From assembly GCF_016775155.1 (NCBI RefSeq), contig NZ_JAEUGD010000064.1, positions 9,430-73,429 on the forward strand: DNA of 64,000 bases. Reading direction: 5' to 3'. This document shows, one piece after another, positions 16,617 through 25,266 of the stretch. The notes beneath the pieces are model-generated. The model worked only from the letters and a program-made list of their open reading frames with translations. It searched no databases and was not told the origin of the DNA. Both the position numbers and the translations under genes were made by a program. This DNA comes from Fulvivirga marina (GTDB taxonomy: Bacteria; Bacteroidota; Bacteroidia; Cytophagales; Cyclobacteriaceae). Position 1 is the first letter of the stretch, and every line of letters begins with the position of its first letter.

Positions 16617-18774
16617 ATACTCTATTAAAATCCTACTTTTTGTATTGGTTATAGCTCATGTTGCATCAGCTGCTAACGATGATCCGAAAAGGGCGGAAGA
16701 GGTCAGGCAAATGATGTGGAAGGATTCCGACCCAGAGTTTTCTGTTACAGCCATTCCTAACAAATGGAAGGATAAATCAGCGGTTATTATCGCTAAATAC
16801 AACATGCTGTCATATAGAAAGGCAGCATTGAGTACAAGCCTGGAGTATATACGTTATAATCACAACAGGATTATGCTATTGGATAAGTCTGCCATTGAGG
16901 ATTATTCTCAATTTACAATACCTGAAAGTGGCACTTACGGAAATATTAGATCAGCTTTTTATGCTGGTTTTAAAATAGTGAAACCAGATGGAAGAGAAAT
17001 TGAAATACCACTGTCAAAGGCCGTAAAAGAGGAATTGGAAGTTAATAACTCAGGTTTTAATAAGCTTAAACTGGCGATACCCAACCTGGAAGAAGGGGAT
17101 ATACTTGATTATTATTTTGGAGAAGAAAGGCGCATCGTACTGGCCTCAAAATACTTTAGTTTTGATCCTGTCATTTTTCAATTGCATGGTGATTACCCTG
17201 TTATGAAGCAGAAAATCACTTTTGACGTTCTAAGAAGGTGCTTTATTAACCTGAAATCTTTAAATGGGGCTCCTGACTTTGCATTGGCTTCTGATCATAA
17301 AAATGATAAAAACACTTATACCCTTGTAGACGAGGATCGCGAAAGTATAAAAGATATCAGGTGGTTGTACCCTAACCGTCAGATACCAAGTATTAAATTC
17401 AAAATTACTTATGCTTCATCATTTGCTGCTAGTGCCCCTACTTTTATAGGAGAACCAGGTGTTTTAAAGTCAGAAGTGACTAAAGAGGAGACTAAAAAGC
17501 TTGTGCAATATATGTTCAATACCAGTTCGTACTATGGAGGAGAACTCAAAGCCTATATGAAAAAGCACCACAAGAAGGAGAAAGACCTTAACAAGCTGGC
17601 CAGAGAAGCATATTATGCTTACAGAAATATTAACAGGATTAAAAATACTGAGGCCAGACTACTATATGGCAAGAATGCCAATGAAAGTTCCAGTATTGTT
17701 AGAGATGTAATTACCCTTTCTAATTATTACAGATGGAATGATATTCCTCACAAGGTTATTATCGGAGTTCCGAGGGAGATTTCCAGTATTGATGATCTTA
17801 TCCTTGAAAATGAGTTAATGATGATGATTAAGGTAACGACCACGGACCCTTTTTATGTTGGTAGGTTCACAAACCACTCTATTGTTGGAGAGATTGATGA
17901 AAGCCTTCAGGGAACTCGCGCTTATCAAGTAGATGGAGTATTGCCAACACCATACTGGGTGTTAAACGAAACTAAAGTGCCGGTGCATAATGCATCAGAA
18001 AACAATACCATGTCTACTTATGCCATTAAGGTATTGGATCTTGATGAGGATAAGGTAAATATTGCCATTAAGAAATCAGTCTCTGGAGCAAACAGAATAT
18101 TTTATCAAAACGTATTGATGGATATCTACGACTTTAAGGAGGAAGAAGCATCTCGTTTCGATATGGGAGAGGACTTTGAAGGCTATAAGAAATCGGAACA
18201 AAAGAAGTTGCTGCAGAGGAAGACCGACTATGTGGTCAATAGAGAAAAGCAATTCAATGAATCATTAAAAGCAGTGGTAAGCAATGACCTTGACCTGATA
18301 ATTGATGAGCCAAAAGATTTGGAAGTAAAACAAACCGGTCGTTTTCACGATGAACCAGAGTTTATCTATACTTGCAACACTGATGCTAGTGGAGCAATCA
18401 AAAAGGCTGGCAGAAATTACCTGGTTAACATAGGTAAGTTTATTGATGGACAGATACACCTCAGCGATGAGGAGCGAAAGGAACGCAAATATGATGTTTA
18501 TGATTCTTACGCGCGGTCATTTGAATATAGAATAGAGTTCATTATACCCGAAGGTTACGAGGTGCAGGGGTTGGAAAAACTAGAAAATAATGTGGAGAAT
18601 GCTACCGGAGGGTTCACTAGCGCGGCTAAAATCGATGGTGATAAGCTGATTATTGAAAGTAAGAAGTACTATAGCTCTAACTTTAATAAAAAGGAAGACT
18701 GGCCATTGATGGTTGAGTTTTTAGATGCAGCTTATAATTTTACCCAACAGCAGATACTTTTGAGAAAGCAATAA
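16609..18774 (+). CDS. DUF3857/transglutaminase-like protein, degenerate active site
   Basis: This 721-residue protein has a signal peptide (MIKYSIKILLFVLVIAHVASA) and the same domain order as its overlapping upstream neighbour. In the transglutaminase-like region (about 330-440) the nucleophile position reads KNANESSSIVRDVITLSNYY with no cysteine. The only Cys residues are far away (RRCFIN, YTCNTD). The His may remain in FTNHSIVGEI. It is therefore probably a non-enzymatic partner or binding subunit of the 14718 product. A bidirectional terminator follows. Confidence 0.8.
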   Translation: MIKYSIKILLFVLVIAHVASAANDDPKRAEEVRQMMWKDSDPEFSVTAIPNKWKDKSAVIIAKYNMLSYRKAALSTSLEYIRYNHNRIMLLDKSAIEDYSQFTIPESGTYGNIRSAFYAGFKIVKPDGREIEIPLSKAVKEELEVNNSGFNKLKLAIPNLEEGDILDYYFGEERRIVLASKYFSFDPVIFQLHGDYPVMKQKITFDVLRRCFINLKSLNGAPDFALASDHKNDKNTYTLVDEDRESIKDIRWLYPNRQIPSIKFKITYASSFAASAPTFIGEPGVLKSEVTKEETKKLVQYMFNTSSYYGGELKAYMKKHHKKEKDLNKLAREAYYAYRNINRIKNTEARLLYGKNANESSSIVRDVITLSNYYRWNDIPHKVIIGVPREISSIDDLILENELMMMIKVTTTDPFYVGRFTNHSIVGEIDESLQGTRAYQVDGVLPTPYWVLNETKVPVHNASENNTMSTYAIKVLDLDEDKVNIAIKKSVSGANRIFYQNVLMDIYDFKEEEASRFDMGEDFEGYKKSEQKKLLQRKTDYVVNREKQFNESLKAVVSNDLDLIIDEPKDLEVKQTGRFHDEPEFIYTCNTDASGAIKKAGRNYLVNIGKFIDGQIHLSDEERKERKYDVYDSYARSFEYRIEFIIPEGYEVQGLEKLENNVENATGGFTSAAKIDGDKLIIESKKYYSSNFNKKEDWPLMVEFLDAAYNFTQQQILLRKQ

Positions 18775-18780
18775 AACAAA

Positions 18781-18811
18781 AACCGCCCGACCTTTAACAG
18801 TCTGGGCGGTT
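18781..18811. terminator. Bidirectional terminator
   Basis: AACCGCCC at 18781-18788 pairs with GGGCGGTT at 18804-18811. It is followed by CTTTT on the + strand and by a long T-rich tail on the - strand. It separates the convergent genes ending at 18774 and 18834. Confidence 0.88.
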
Positions 18812-18833
18812 CTTTTGGCATTTATAAAATAAA

Positions 18834-20243
18834 CTACAACATTGTTTCTGGTTCGTGATACTTTGTAAGTTTTATACAAGACTTCATGATTTCATTGATA
18901 CCACCTCTTACATTAGTAATTTCATTAAAGCCTCTTGACTTGAGAATTGAGGCTGCTATTACTGATCGATACCCTCCCTGACAGTGCAGGAAGTAAGGTG
19001 TTTTTCGGTCGATCTTATCCATATTTTTATTTATAAAATCGAGCGGAAAGTTGATGGCACCTTCTATATGCTGTGATTCAAATTCGCTCTTCTTGCGAAC
19101 ATCCAACACATTTAGTTTTTCAGTGTCATATAGATTGGTGAAGTCATGTGGTCCTATTTCATTAAGAGTGTCGATGTCTTTACCAGAGTTTTTCCATGCT
19201 TCAAATCCACCATCCATGTATCCCAAAATATTGTCATAACCAACCCTTGCCAGTCTGGTAATAACTTCTTCTTCAATACCTTTATCTGCAATAAATACTA
19301 TTGGCTGCTTCAGATCAGTGATCAACGCGCCTACCCATGGAGCAAATTTATCTTCAATACCTATCCATATTGAGCCTGGAACAAAGCCTTTTATAAATTC
19401 TTCTTTATTCCTCGTATCAAGTATCAGGGCGTTGTTTTTGTCCACAACACTTTCAAAATTGCTTGGGTCAAGTCCAACTGCTCCACGAGACAAGACTTCA
19501 TCAAAGCTTTCGTACCCCATCTTATTCATAACCGCATTTTTAGGGAAATATTGCGGTGGATCTACCAGGCCGGTTGTTACTTCTTTAATAAACTCTTCTT
19601 TCGTCATGCCTTCTCTAAGGGCATAGTTAAAACGTTTCTGGTTGCCCAAGGTATCTGTGGTCTCGGTACTCATACTTTTACCACAAGCTGACCCTGCACC
19701 ATGGCCGGGATACACTATAATATCATCAGATAATGGTATGATCTTGTTGCGTAATGAATCATATAGGTGAGCTGCAAGATCTTCTCTCGTTAGGTTGGTT
19801 TTTACAGCCAGGTCAGGGCGGCCTACGTCTCCTATGAACAAAGTGTCTCCTGTAAATATGGCTTTTTCTTTACCTTCCTCGTCAATCAATAGGTATGTGG
19901 TAGACTCCATAGTGTGACCTGGAGTATGAATTACCTTAATTTTGATATTTCCAAGCGGGAGAATTTCCTCATCTGTTGCTATATGTGCATCAAAGTTTGG
20001 TTGTGCCGTCGGGCCAAATACTATTTTAGCCCCGGTTTTCTTAGCCAGGTCAAGGTGTCCTGAAACAAAGTCGGCATGGAAGTGAGTTTCTAATACATAT
20101 TTGATTTTAGCTCCATGTTCTTCTGCTTTTTCAATGTAGGGGCCAACCTCCCTTAGCGGGTCCACAATAGCTACTTCACCTTGTGACTCAATATAATAAG
20201 CGGCCTCTGCCAGACATCCTGTATAAATTTGTTCTACTTTCAT
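18834..20243 (-). CDS. Second persulfide dioxygenase-rhodanese fusion
   Basis: This 469-residue paralogue of the 12114-13451 product has the same order: metallo-beta-lactamase domain with H54-F-H56-A-D58-F59, TPGHTMESTTYL and GDTLFIGDVGRPDL, then two rhodanese domains. The first lacks a cysteine (IVFIADKGIEEE); the second has YFLHCQGGYRSVIA with the catalytic Cys. The predicted role is persulfide oxidation in the cytosol. The frame opens at 20330, but the 29 extra residues cover the dyad operator and are unlike the family. The start at 20243 (MKVEQIYTGC) aligns with the paralogue's MEIKQIYDKA. Confidence 0.88.
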   Translation of the reverse strand: MKVEQIYTGCLAEAAYYIESQGEVAIVDPLREVGPYIEKAEEHGAKIKYVLETHFHADFVSGHLDLAKKTGAKIVFGPTAQPNFDAHIATDEEILPLGNIKIKVIHTPGHTMESTTYLLIDEEGKEKAIFTGDTLFIGDVGRPDLAVKTNLTREDLAAHLYDSLRNKIIPLSDDIIVYPGHGAGSACGKSMSTETTDTLGNQKRFNYALREGMTKEEFIKEVTTGLVDPPQYFPKNAVMNKMGYESFDEVLSRGAVGLDPSNFESVVDKNNALILDTRNKEEFIKGFVPGSIWIGIEDKFAPWVGALITDLKQPIVFIADKGIEEEVITRLARVGYDNILGYMDGGFEAWKNSGKDIDTLNEIGPHDFTNLYDTEKLNVLDVRKKSEFESQHIEGAINFPLDFINKNMDKIDRKTPYFLHCQGGYRSVIAASILKSRGFNEITNVRGGINEIMKSCIKLTKYHEPETML

Positions 20244-20270
20244 AATGATATACTTTGATTTACAATAGTG

Positions 20271-20314
20271 TAAATTTCGGGGTCTATGGGATGTAAATAT
20301 GTAACTTATGTTAC
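20271..20314 (-). promoter_or_regulatory. Dyad upstream of second persulfide dioxygenase
   Basis: GTAACTTATGTTAC at 20301-20314 has the same GTAAC/GTTAC arms as the other sites. At the expected 33-base distance (20271-20278) the - strand reads GAAATTTA, which keeps only the inner ATTT-like part of TAnnTTTG. This may be the weakest promoter of the four. Confidence 0.6.
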
Positions 20315-20378
20315 TGTGAAAACATGACATTCATCATATTTATAGGAAACCGTAGCCCAGTGTTTTTATGTGAAACGG

Positions 20379-21719
20379 CTATTTAAAAGTGTAATTAATG
20401 ATAAGGTTTACCTGAAACATATCAACCTTATTGAGTACGAAATTGGCATTTTCCGGGAATTCCCCATGACTTAGTTTGTAGGTTAGTAAAAGCTCTGGTT
20501 CAAAGTGCTTTAGTGTCTCATGAGTATAAAACATATCAAGATTCAGGTGAGTGTAGTCAGGCATTGCATATTTATTATTTTCGGCATCAGTCACATCGGC
20601 TTTCCACTGATGCCCCAGACTTATTATGCTTTGTATTTTACTACTGCTCCAGATAAAGTCTCTGGCATAGGTGAGTACAACTGCATGATTGTTGGCAGAT
20701 CCTTCACTGCGCTCTCTTTTTTGAAAACTGAATAATACTTCACGGCCCCATTCACGTGGAAATATAAACTGACCATGATTAAGTATATGATCGTAGCCAA
20801 TGGAGACCTTGGACCTTTTCCATTTATACCTCCATTCTAAGCCTAAAATATCAGCACTGCTATGGGCATAGTACCTTAGACTGTCGGAGGAATTCCCTCC
20901 CGTACCAATACGGTTTTGATGTAACCATTCCAATGAAACTTGCATTCCTTGGTTACCCAAATCAAACGTAGGTTTCATGTAAAGGGTATTGAAAATATTA
21001 TCAACGTAGTAATTCCAGATAGATAACTTTAATCCCTCAGAAGCTTGAAGATCTATATTGGCCAGTGCAATGTAATCAGAGGTAGTATTTTTTGCATATT
21101 GGCTTGGTTTTCCATCGACAGTTCTACCTGAAGGGTACTTACCTATGCTTTCCCCAATACCAAAGAATTTATGTGTAGACCGGGGAGATATGGCATTGAA
21201 TACTCCAAATTGAAACTTTAAAGTGGTATTTGGCTGATATTTATACCATATGCCCTGCTCTAATGTAGGGATCATGCGGCCATCCTGAGGGTTGATAAAG
21301 GGGGAGGCTATTTTCATGCGCCCGATGGTAGCTTCATGTTTCTTGTGAGTATACTGAAAAAACAACTCACCAGGGATCAATATAAAATGATCATTAGGGT
21401 GTTCAACATCAAAAAGGCCTAACTCATAACGACTGACCTTTCCTGTTGTCGGGTCAGGTATGGAGAGGTCTTGAATGCCGCTATTTACTGATGTATAAAG
21501 GGCACCGCCTACCTTAATATGTTTCCAAAACGTATGTACATATTTGATTTTTCCGCCAATGGCAAGGGCCTGGAAATCCTTGAGGTTATCGTTATTAAAG
21601 GTGCCGAGGTAATAGGTTCTAAATTGTCCTGAAAGCTTGCCCGGCCATTGGTCTTTTTCCTGGCCATTGGTCATTTGAACAGTAACCAGCACGAGTATCC
21701 ACGCTATTAATCCTCTCAA
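20379..21719 (-). CDS. Outer-membrane porin-like beta-barrel protein
   Basis: This 446-residue protein has a signal peptide (MRGLIAWILVLVTVQMTNGQ). Alternating hydrophobic strands and aromatic girdles continue to a C-terminal strand ending VNLIINYTFK, a barrel-terminating aromatic. The order of features resembles OprD/OprB-type porins. It starts two bases after the thiosulfate dehydrogenase stop and so belongs to the YeeE-YeeE-TsdA-porin operon. It may admit thiosulfate or another sulfur anion to the periplasm (inference from context). Confidence 0.75.
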   Translation of the reverse strand: MRGLIAWILVLVTVQMTNGQEKDQWPGKLSGQFRTYYLGTFNNDNLKDFQALAIGGKIKYVHTFWKHIKVGGALYTSVNSGIQDLSIPDPTTGKVSRYELGLFDVEHPNDHFILIPGELFFQYTHKKHEATIGRMKIASPFINPQDGRMIPTLEQGIWYKYQPNTTLKFQFGVFNAISPRSTHKFFGIGESIGKYPSGRTVDGKPSQYAKNTTSDYIALANIDLQASEGLKLSIWNYYVDNIFNTLYMKPTFDLGNQGMQVSLEWLHQNRIGTGGNSSDSLRYYAHSSADILGLEWRYKWKRSKVSIGYDHILNHGQFIFPREWGREVLFSFQKRERSEGSANNHAVVLTYARDFIWSSSKIQSIISLGHQWKADVTDAENNKYAMPDYTHLNLDMFYTHETLKHFEPELLLTYKLSHGEFPENANFVLNKVDMFQVNLIINYTFK

Positions 21720-21721
21720 GT

Positions 21722-22753
21722 TTATTTATTTTTAGTGATTCCGTACTTTTCTTTATAAAACTCTATGATGGGTTGATAAGGGCCATATTTATGCTGTTCT
21801 GCAGAAAAATTGTCATCCCATGGTGGGTAGGGTGTTGACACTGGCTTAAGTTTTAGGTCAGGGAAGTCTGCTTCCGTATTTTGCTTCAATGGTCTCTCGA
21901 AACTATTGATATAAGCAGCTACATGATAAGCCTCTTCATCCGTTAGTTTTGGATTGTCCCATGTGGCCTGTCCGAATGGCATGTTCCCTTTGATGAATTG
22001 AGCCGCTGTAAGTACTCTATGCATGCCGGCACCATGGTTATAGCTATCCTTTCCCCAGAGTGGGGGATAGAGGTAACCTTTTGTTGAGTCAGCGAGTTTT
22101 ATGCCTTGCCCTTTTTCACCATGACATACCTGGCACTCCTTAATATATGTTGCTTTTCCGGTTACCAGGTCAGCAGCTACATCAGGTATTTTGAGTTTAG
22201 CAAACCCTTTGTATTGACTTTCTTTTGCTTCAGGGAGACCATCGCTAAGCCATTCCATGTAGGCAACTATAGCTTCCATTTGCTTTGAGTCAGTAGGCAA
22301 TTTCCTTCCATTCATGCTTCTTTCCATACAGCCATTGACACGTTCTTCAATTGTACCAATTTTATTTTCGCGACCTCTGAATTGAGGGTATCGGTTAGTT
22401 ACCCCAATCCAGGAAGCAGAGCCAGCCTGGGTTCCATTTTCTAAATGACAGTTTTTGCAAGCTAGATTGTTACCGGTATATACTAAGGAACTATCTTTGA
22501 CCATAGGCCCCATCCACTTGGGTGATTCGCTAACCAGCAAATAGCCATATTTGATCAGTTGTCCAGCTTTACCTTCAGGAAGGTCTGTTTCAATGTTACG
22601 AAGCACCCATTCCTTGTCAGTTAGGTTTTTCCTTTGATTAAAAACGGATGGCTTTATAATATAAATGGCCAATACTAGTAAGAGAGCTGCTGCCAGAACC
22701 ACAAACACTGATGTGATTCTGGTGAACAACTTCAAAATTTTCCAGATTTCCAT
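21722..22753 (-). CDS. TsdA-like dihaem thiosulfate dehydrogenase
   Basis: This 343-residue dihaem c-type cytochrome has an N-terminal membrane anchor (about 15-35). The first haem site is C99-K-N-C102-H103, followed by the TsdA signature ERVNGCMERSMNG, whose C142 is the position of the unusual thiolate haem ligand in this family. The second site is C207-Q-V-C210-H211 with a Met candidate in KGNMPFGQATW. TsdA couples two thiosulfates to tetrathionate, or the reverse, in the periplasm. Position between two YeeE-type permeases and a porin, in a persulfide locus, supports the assignment. Confidence 0.85.
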   Translation of the reverse strand: MEIWKILKLFTRITSVFVVLAAALLLVLAIYIIKPSVFNQRKNLTDKEWVLRNIETDLPEGKAGQLIKYGYLLVSESPKWMGPMVKDSSLVYTGNNLACKNCHLENGTQAGSASWIGVTNRYPQFRGRENKIGTIEERVNGCMERSMNGRKLPTDSKQMEAIVAYMEWLSDGLPEAKESQYKGFAKLKIPDVAADLVTGKATYIKECQVCHGEKGQGIKLADSTKGYLYPPLWGKDSYNHGAGMHRVLTAAQFIKGNMPFGQATWDNPKLTDEEAYHVAAYINSFERPLKQNTEADFPDLKLKPVSTPYPPWDDNFSAEQHKYGPYQPIIEFYKEKYGITKNK

Positions 22754-22760
22754 AGCTCAT

Positions 22761-23174
22761 TTAGTGAGGTAATTTATTTCTGAGTAATCCATAAGTGTAT
22801 GTACCCAGTAATGCTGCAGCAATGATTACCAAGATAACACTAACACCGTTCCCTAGCAAGATAAACATAGGACCAGGGCAAGCTCCTGTCATGGCCCAAC
22901 CTAGGCCGAAAATTATACCTCCAAATAGGTATCTTGGGATACTTTTCTGTTTTGGGTAAATCTGTATGGGCTTGCCATCAATTGATTTGAGTTTGAAGCG
23001 TTTTACCATCTGTACGAATACAATACCCAAGACAACGGCTGAACCTATTACGCCATACATGTGAAAAGATTGGAATTTAAACATTTCGTAAATTCTATAC
23101 CAAGAAATAATTTCAGCTTTTGCTAATGTGATCCCGAAAATGATTCCAATTATCAGATATCTTAATATTTTCAT
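22761..23174 (-). CDS. YeeE/YedE half-size permease (B subunit)
   Basis: This 137-residue, four-segment membrane protein contains the YeeE/YedE signature GGIIFGLGWAMTGACPGPMFILLGNG, with the conserved Cys in ACPGP that in the family handles thiosulfate. The half-size form works with a partner; the partner is the 191-residue gene just upstream. It lies 12 bases after that gene and seven bases before the thiosulfate dehydrogenase. The predicted role is transport of thiosulfate or sulfane-sulfur across the inner membrane. Confidence 0.88.
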   Translation of the reverse strand: MKILRYLIIGIIFGITLAKAEIISWYRIYEMFKFQSFHMYGVIGSAVVLGIVFVQMVKRFKLKSIDGKPIQIYPKQKSIPRYLFGGIIFGLGWAMTGACPGPMFILLGNGVSVILVIIAAALLGTYTYGLLRNKLPH

Positions 23175-23186
23175 TTTTTAATTTAA

Positions 23187-23762
23187 TTAAACTGTTAGTA
23201 AAAAAGGTAACACGAGATAGGTTACAAAAAGACCTCCTATAAAAAAGCCTATTACTGCTATCAGTGAAGGTAACTGTAGATCACTGAGTCCACTGATGGC
23301 ATGACCGGATGTACACCCCCCGGCATACCTTGTGCCGAAGCCGATTAAAAATCCACCAATAACCAACATAATAAAGCCCTTAACAGTTGCAAGAGATTCC
23401 CATGAAAAGAGGTTTTGAGGTACAAGTGAGCTACCTGGATTTTCAATGCCAAGTTGTTGCAGGTCTGATATTGTTTCCTGAGATATGTTTACTTCAGTAG
23501 AAGGAGTAAGGTAGGTATGTGCTATTAACCCTCCAATAATTAGCCCTAGTGCAAAAATCAGGTTCCAAACTTGAGCTCTCCAGTTAAAATCAAAAAATTC
23601 ACAATGCTTCCCGGCTCCCATTATAGAGCATAGGGAACGTAGGTTGGCTGAAATACCAAAGTTGTTTCCGAGCATTAAAAGAGAGAACATAACCACGGCT
23701 ATCACTGGGCCTGCCACATACCAAGGCCATGGTTGACTGATAAAATTTATAACTTCATTCAT
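23187..23762 (-). CDS. YeeE/YedE permease (A subunit)
   Basis: This 191-residue membrane protein has about five segments and the YeeE motif GGFLIGFGTRYAGGCTSGHAISGLSDLQ with its conserved Cys. A second Cys-containing region (SLCSIMGAGKHCEFFDF) sits near the N-terminus, as in two-part YeeE systems. It is the first gene of the operon, 63 bases after a GTAAC-N4-GTTAC dyad and under a perfect -7 box. Together with the 137-residue partner it likely forms a thiosulfate or sulfur-compound transporter. Confidence 0.88.
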   Translation of the reverse strand: MNEVINFISQPWPWYVAGPVIAVVMFSLLMLGNNFGISANLRSLCSIMGAGKHCEFFDFNWRAQVWNLIFALGLIIGGLIAHTYLTPSTEVNISQETISDLQQLGIENPGSSLVPQNLFSWESLATVKGFIMLVIGGFLIGFGTRYAGGCTSGHAISGLSDLQLPSLIAVIGFFIGGLFVTYLVLPFLLTV

Positions 23763-23794
23763 TACTTATTTCTGTTTTTTAAAATTTTTACTAG

Positions 23795-23838
23795 CAAATG
23801 TATGAGTGTGAAATGGGCTATGTTGTAACAAATGTTAC
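23795..23838 (-). promoter_or_regulatory. Dyad and -7 box of the YeeE-TsdA operon
   Basis: GTAACAAATGTTAC at 23825-23838 is identical to the site at 13531-13544. On the - strand TACATTTG (complement of 23795-23802) is a perfect TAnnTTTG box. The centres are 33 bases apart. Confidence 0.78.
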
Positions 23839-23960
23839 AGAGGAAAAGTGACAAACTAAATTTCCAAACATTATTAAGTCTGGTGCCACAATAAACATAG
23901 CTGTAAACTTCCACTAGCTGAAAATTCGATGAACGGGTATCTAAAGCGTAGGTTAATTTC

Positions 23961-24593
23961 TTATAGTATTTCTATCTTATTTCTATACTGTTCAATTTTC
24001 CCTTCGTTTTCCAGTTGTTTCAGTAAGCGAGATATTACTACGCGAGAGGTATTGAGTTCCCTGGCGATCTGTTCATGGGTTTTGTGGATCTCAAATGACC
24101 CGGAAGCCTGTTTTTTATCGAGCAGGTACTTGTAAAGCCTCTGGTCCATTTTCATAAAAGCCATACTATCGATGGCTACCAATAATTCATCGAAGCGGTT
24201 CTGATAGGAGGTAAACACAAACTTTCTAAATGACGGATATTTGGCTATCCAGGCATCCAATGAGCCCATAGGGATCATCCATAAAACGCAATCTTCTTCT
24301 GCAATAGCACTAAACTGGCTTTTTTTATTTTCAAGGCAACAGGTTATAGACATGGCACAAGCTTCTCCACCTTCTAGATAATACAGGAAAATCTCACTGC
24401 CATCCTTATCTTGCCTCATTACCTTTAGCGTACCATTGATGACCAATGGGATCTCACTGGCTTTTGAGCCGGGAGCAATTACACTAGAACCTTTGGATAC
24501 CTTCTTAGGTCTTCCAACAGTTAGTATTTCATCGATCAGATTGTTTTCAAATCCTTGGTTATGCAGCATCGTAACGAGCTTGGTGTTTTCCAT
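23961..24593 (-). CDS. Crp/Fnr-family transcriptional regulator
   Basis: This 210-residue protein has a cyclic-nucleotide-binding-like beta-roll (residues about 10-125, VINGTLKVMRQDKDGSEIFLYYLEGGEACAMS), a dimer helix and a winged HTH with ELNTSRVVISRLLKQLENEG. The recognition helix keeps SR but has V where FNR has its specificity Glu. Four cysteines lie at about residues 75-100 (ACAMSITCC, DCVLW), candidates for redox, persulfide or metal sensing. It is adjacent to, and the probable activator of, the sulfur genes carrying GTAAC-N4-GTTAC dyads. I see no such dyad at its own promoter. Confidence 0.88.
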   Translation of the reverse strand: MENTKLVTMLHNQGFENNLIDEILTVGRPKKVSKGSSVIAPGSKASEIPLVINGTLKVMRQDKDGSEIFLYYLEGGEACAMSITCCLENKKSQFSAIAEEDCVLWMIPMGSLDAWIAKYPSFRKFVFTSYQNRFDELLVAIDSMAFMKMDQRLYKYLLDKKQASGSFEIHKTHEQIARELNTSRVVISRLLKQLENEGKIEQYRNKIEIL

Positions 24594-25266
24594 ATTAATA
24601 GGGGTTGTAATGTTTACTGCGCTAATTTAGATTTTATAATTGTAAAATGTGTTAAGGATTGTATGTTATGGGGGGCAATAATTTGTTGTAAAGCCAGCGT
24701 ATTCTGCGAATGTAGTATTATAAAAGAATTCAACTTAGCACCTGGTTCTTTACAATAGTTGTTGAAGAAATTGCATATAGTGGCTGGGAAAAGCCACTCT
24801 GTAATAAGTGGCGTTGTTCATAGATATTATACTATTCTTATTTTAACCGTTGCAACAATCAGAGCAAAAAGACCTGCCAGTTTGCGGTTAACAGAAAGGA
24901 GTAGCCCCCCTTTAATAGTGCCTGATTCCTCATCAGGTGAAAATAATTGACACCAGGAATCGTAAAAAGTGGGCTTTTCATGTACTGATTAATTACCTTG
25001 TTGAGGTATAGTGATATAGTTCTATTTTTAGCTTTTTCAAAAAGGTATAACTCAAATGAAAAACCAATAGTTTAATGGATATATTTGTAATTAAATCTTC
25101 TTAGGGGTTGAACCTTTCCTTTATATAGAATTTCCAGGCTCATTTAAGAGAATAGAACAAGGTCCTCATATACTGGGTTAAAGGTCATGATGAATATCAT
25201 AATCAAATTTGACCATTGATATATTTAAGTTTATGACTTAACAATAGTTTCACCAAAAAGAACCTA
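24594..25266. other. Long divergent intergenic region
   Basis: These 673 bases between the Crp/Fnr gene and the efflux operon contain only short frames with no family resemblance. A perfect seven-base-pair hairpin, AGTGGCT (24779-24785) / AGCCACT (24792-24798), has no T-run. Promoters for both flanking units must lie here. TATATTTA at 25220-25227 is one base from the -7 consensus and is a candidate for the efflux operon. Confidence 0.4.

Noticed and set aside
20244-20330. A 29-residue N-terminal extension of the second persulfide dioxygenase
   Set aside because: It would translate through the dyad operator and does not align with the paralogue, which starts at the equivalent of 20243.
24779-24798. 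Seven-base-pair hairpin as a terminator or riboswitch
   Set aside because: No T-run on either strand and no additional conserved structure visible; noted only as a hairpin in the intergenic entry.
24555-24950. Two or three short + strand frames upstream of the efflux operon
   Set aside because: No family resemblance, no convincing starts and no conserved motifs; treated as an intergenic region.
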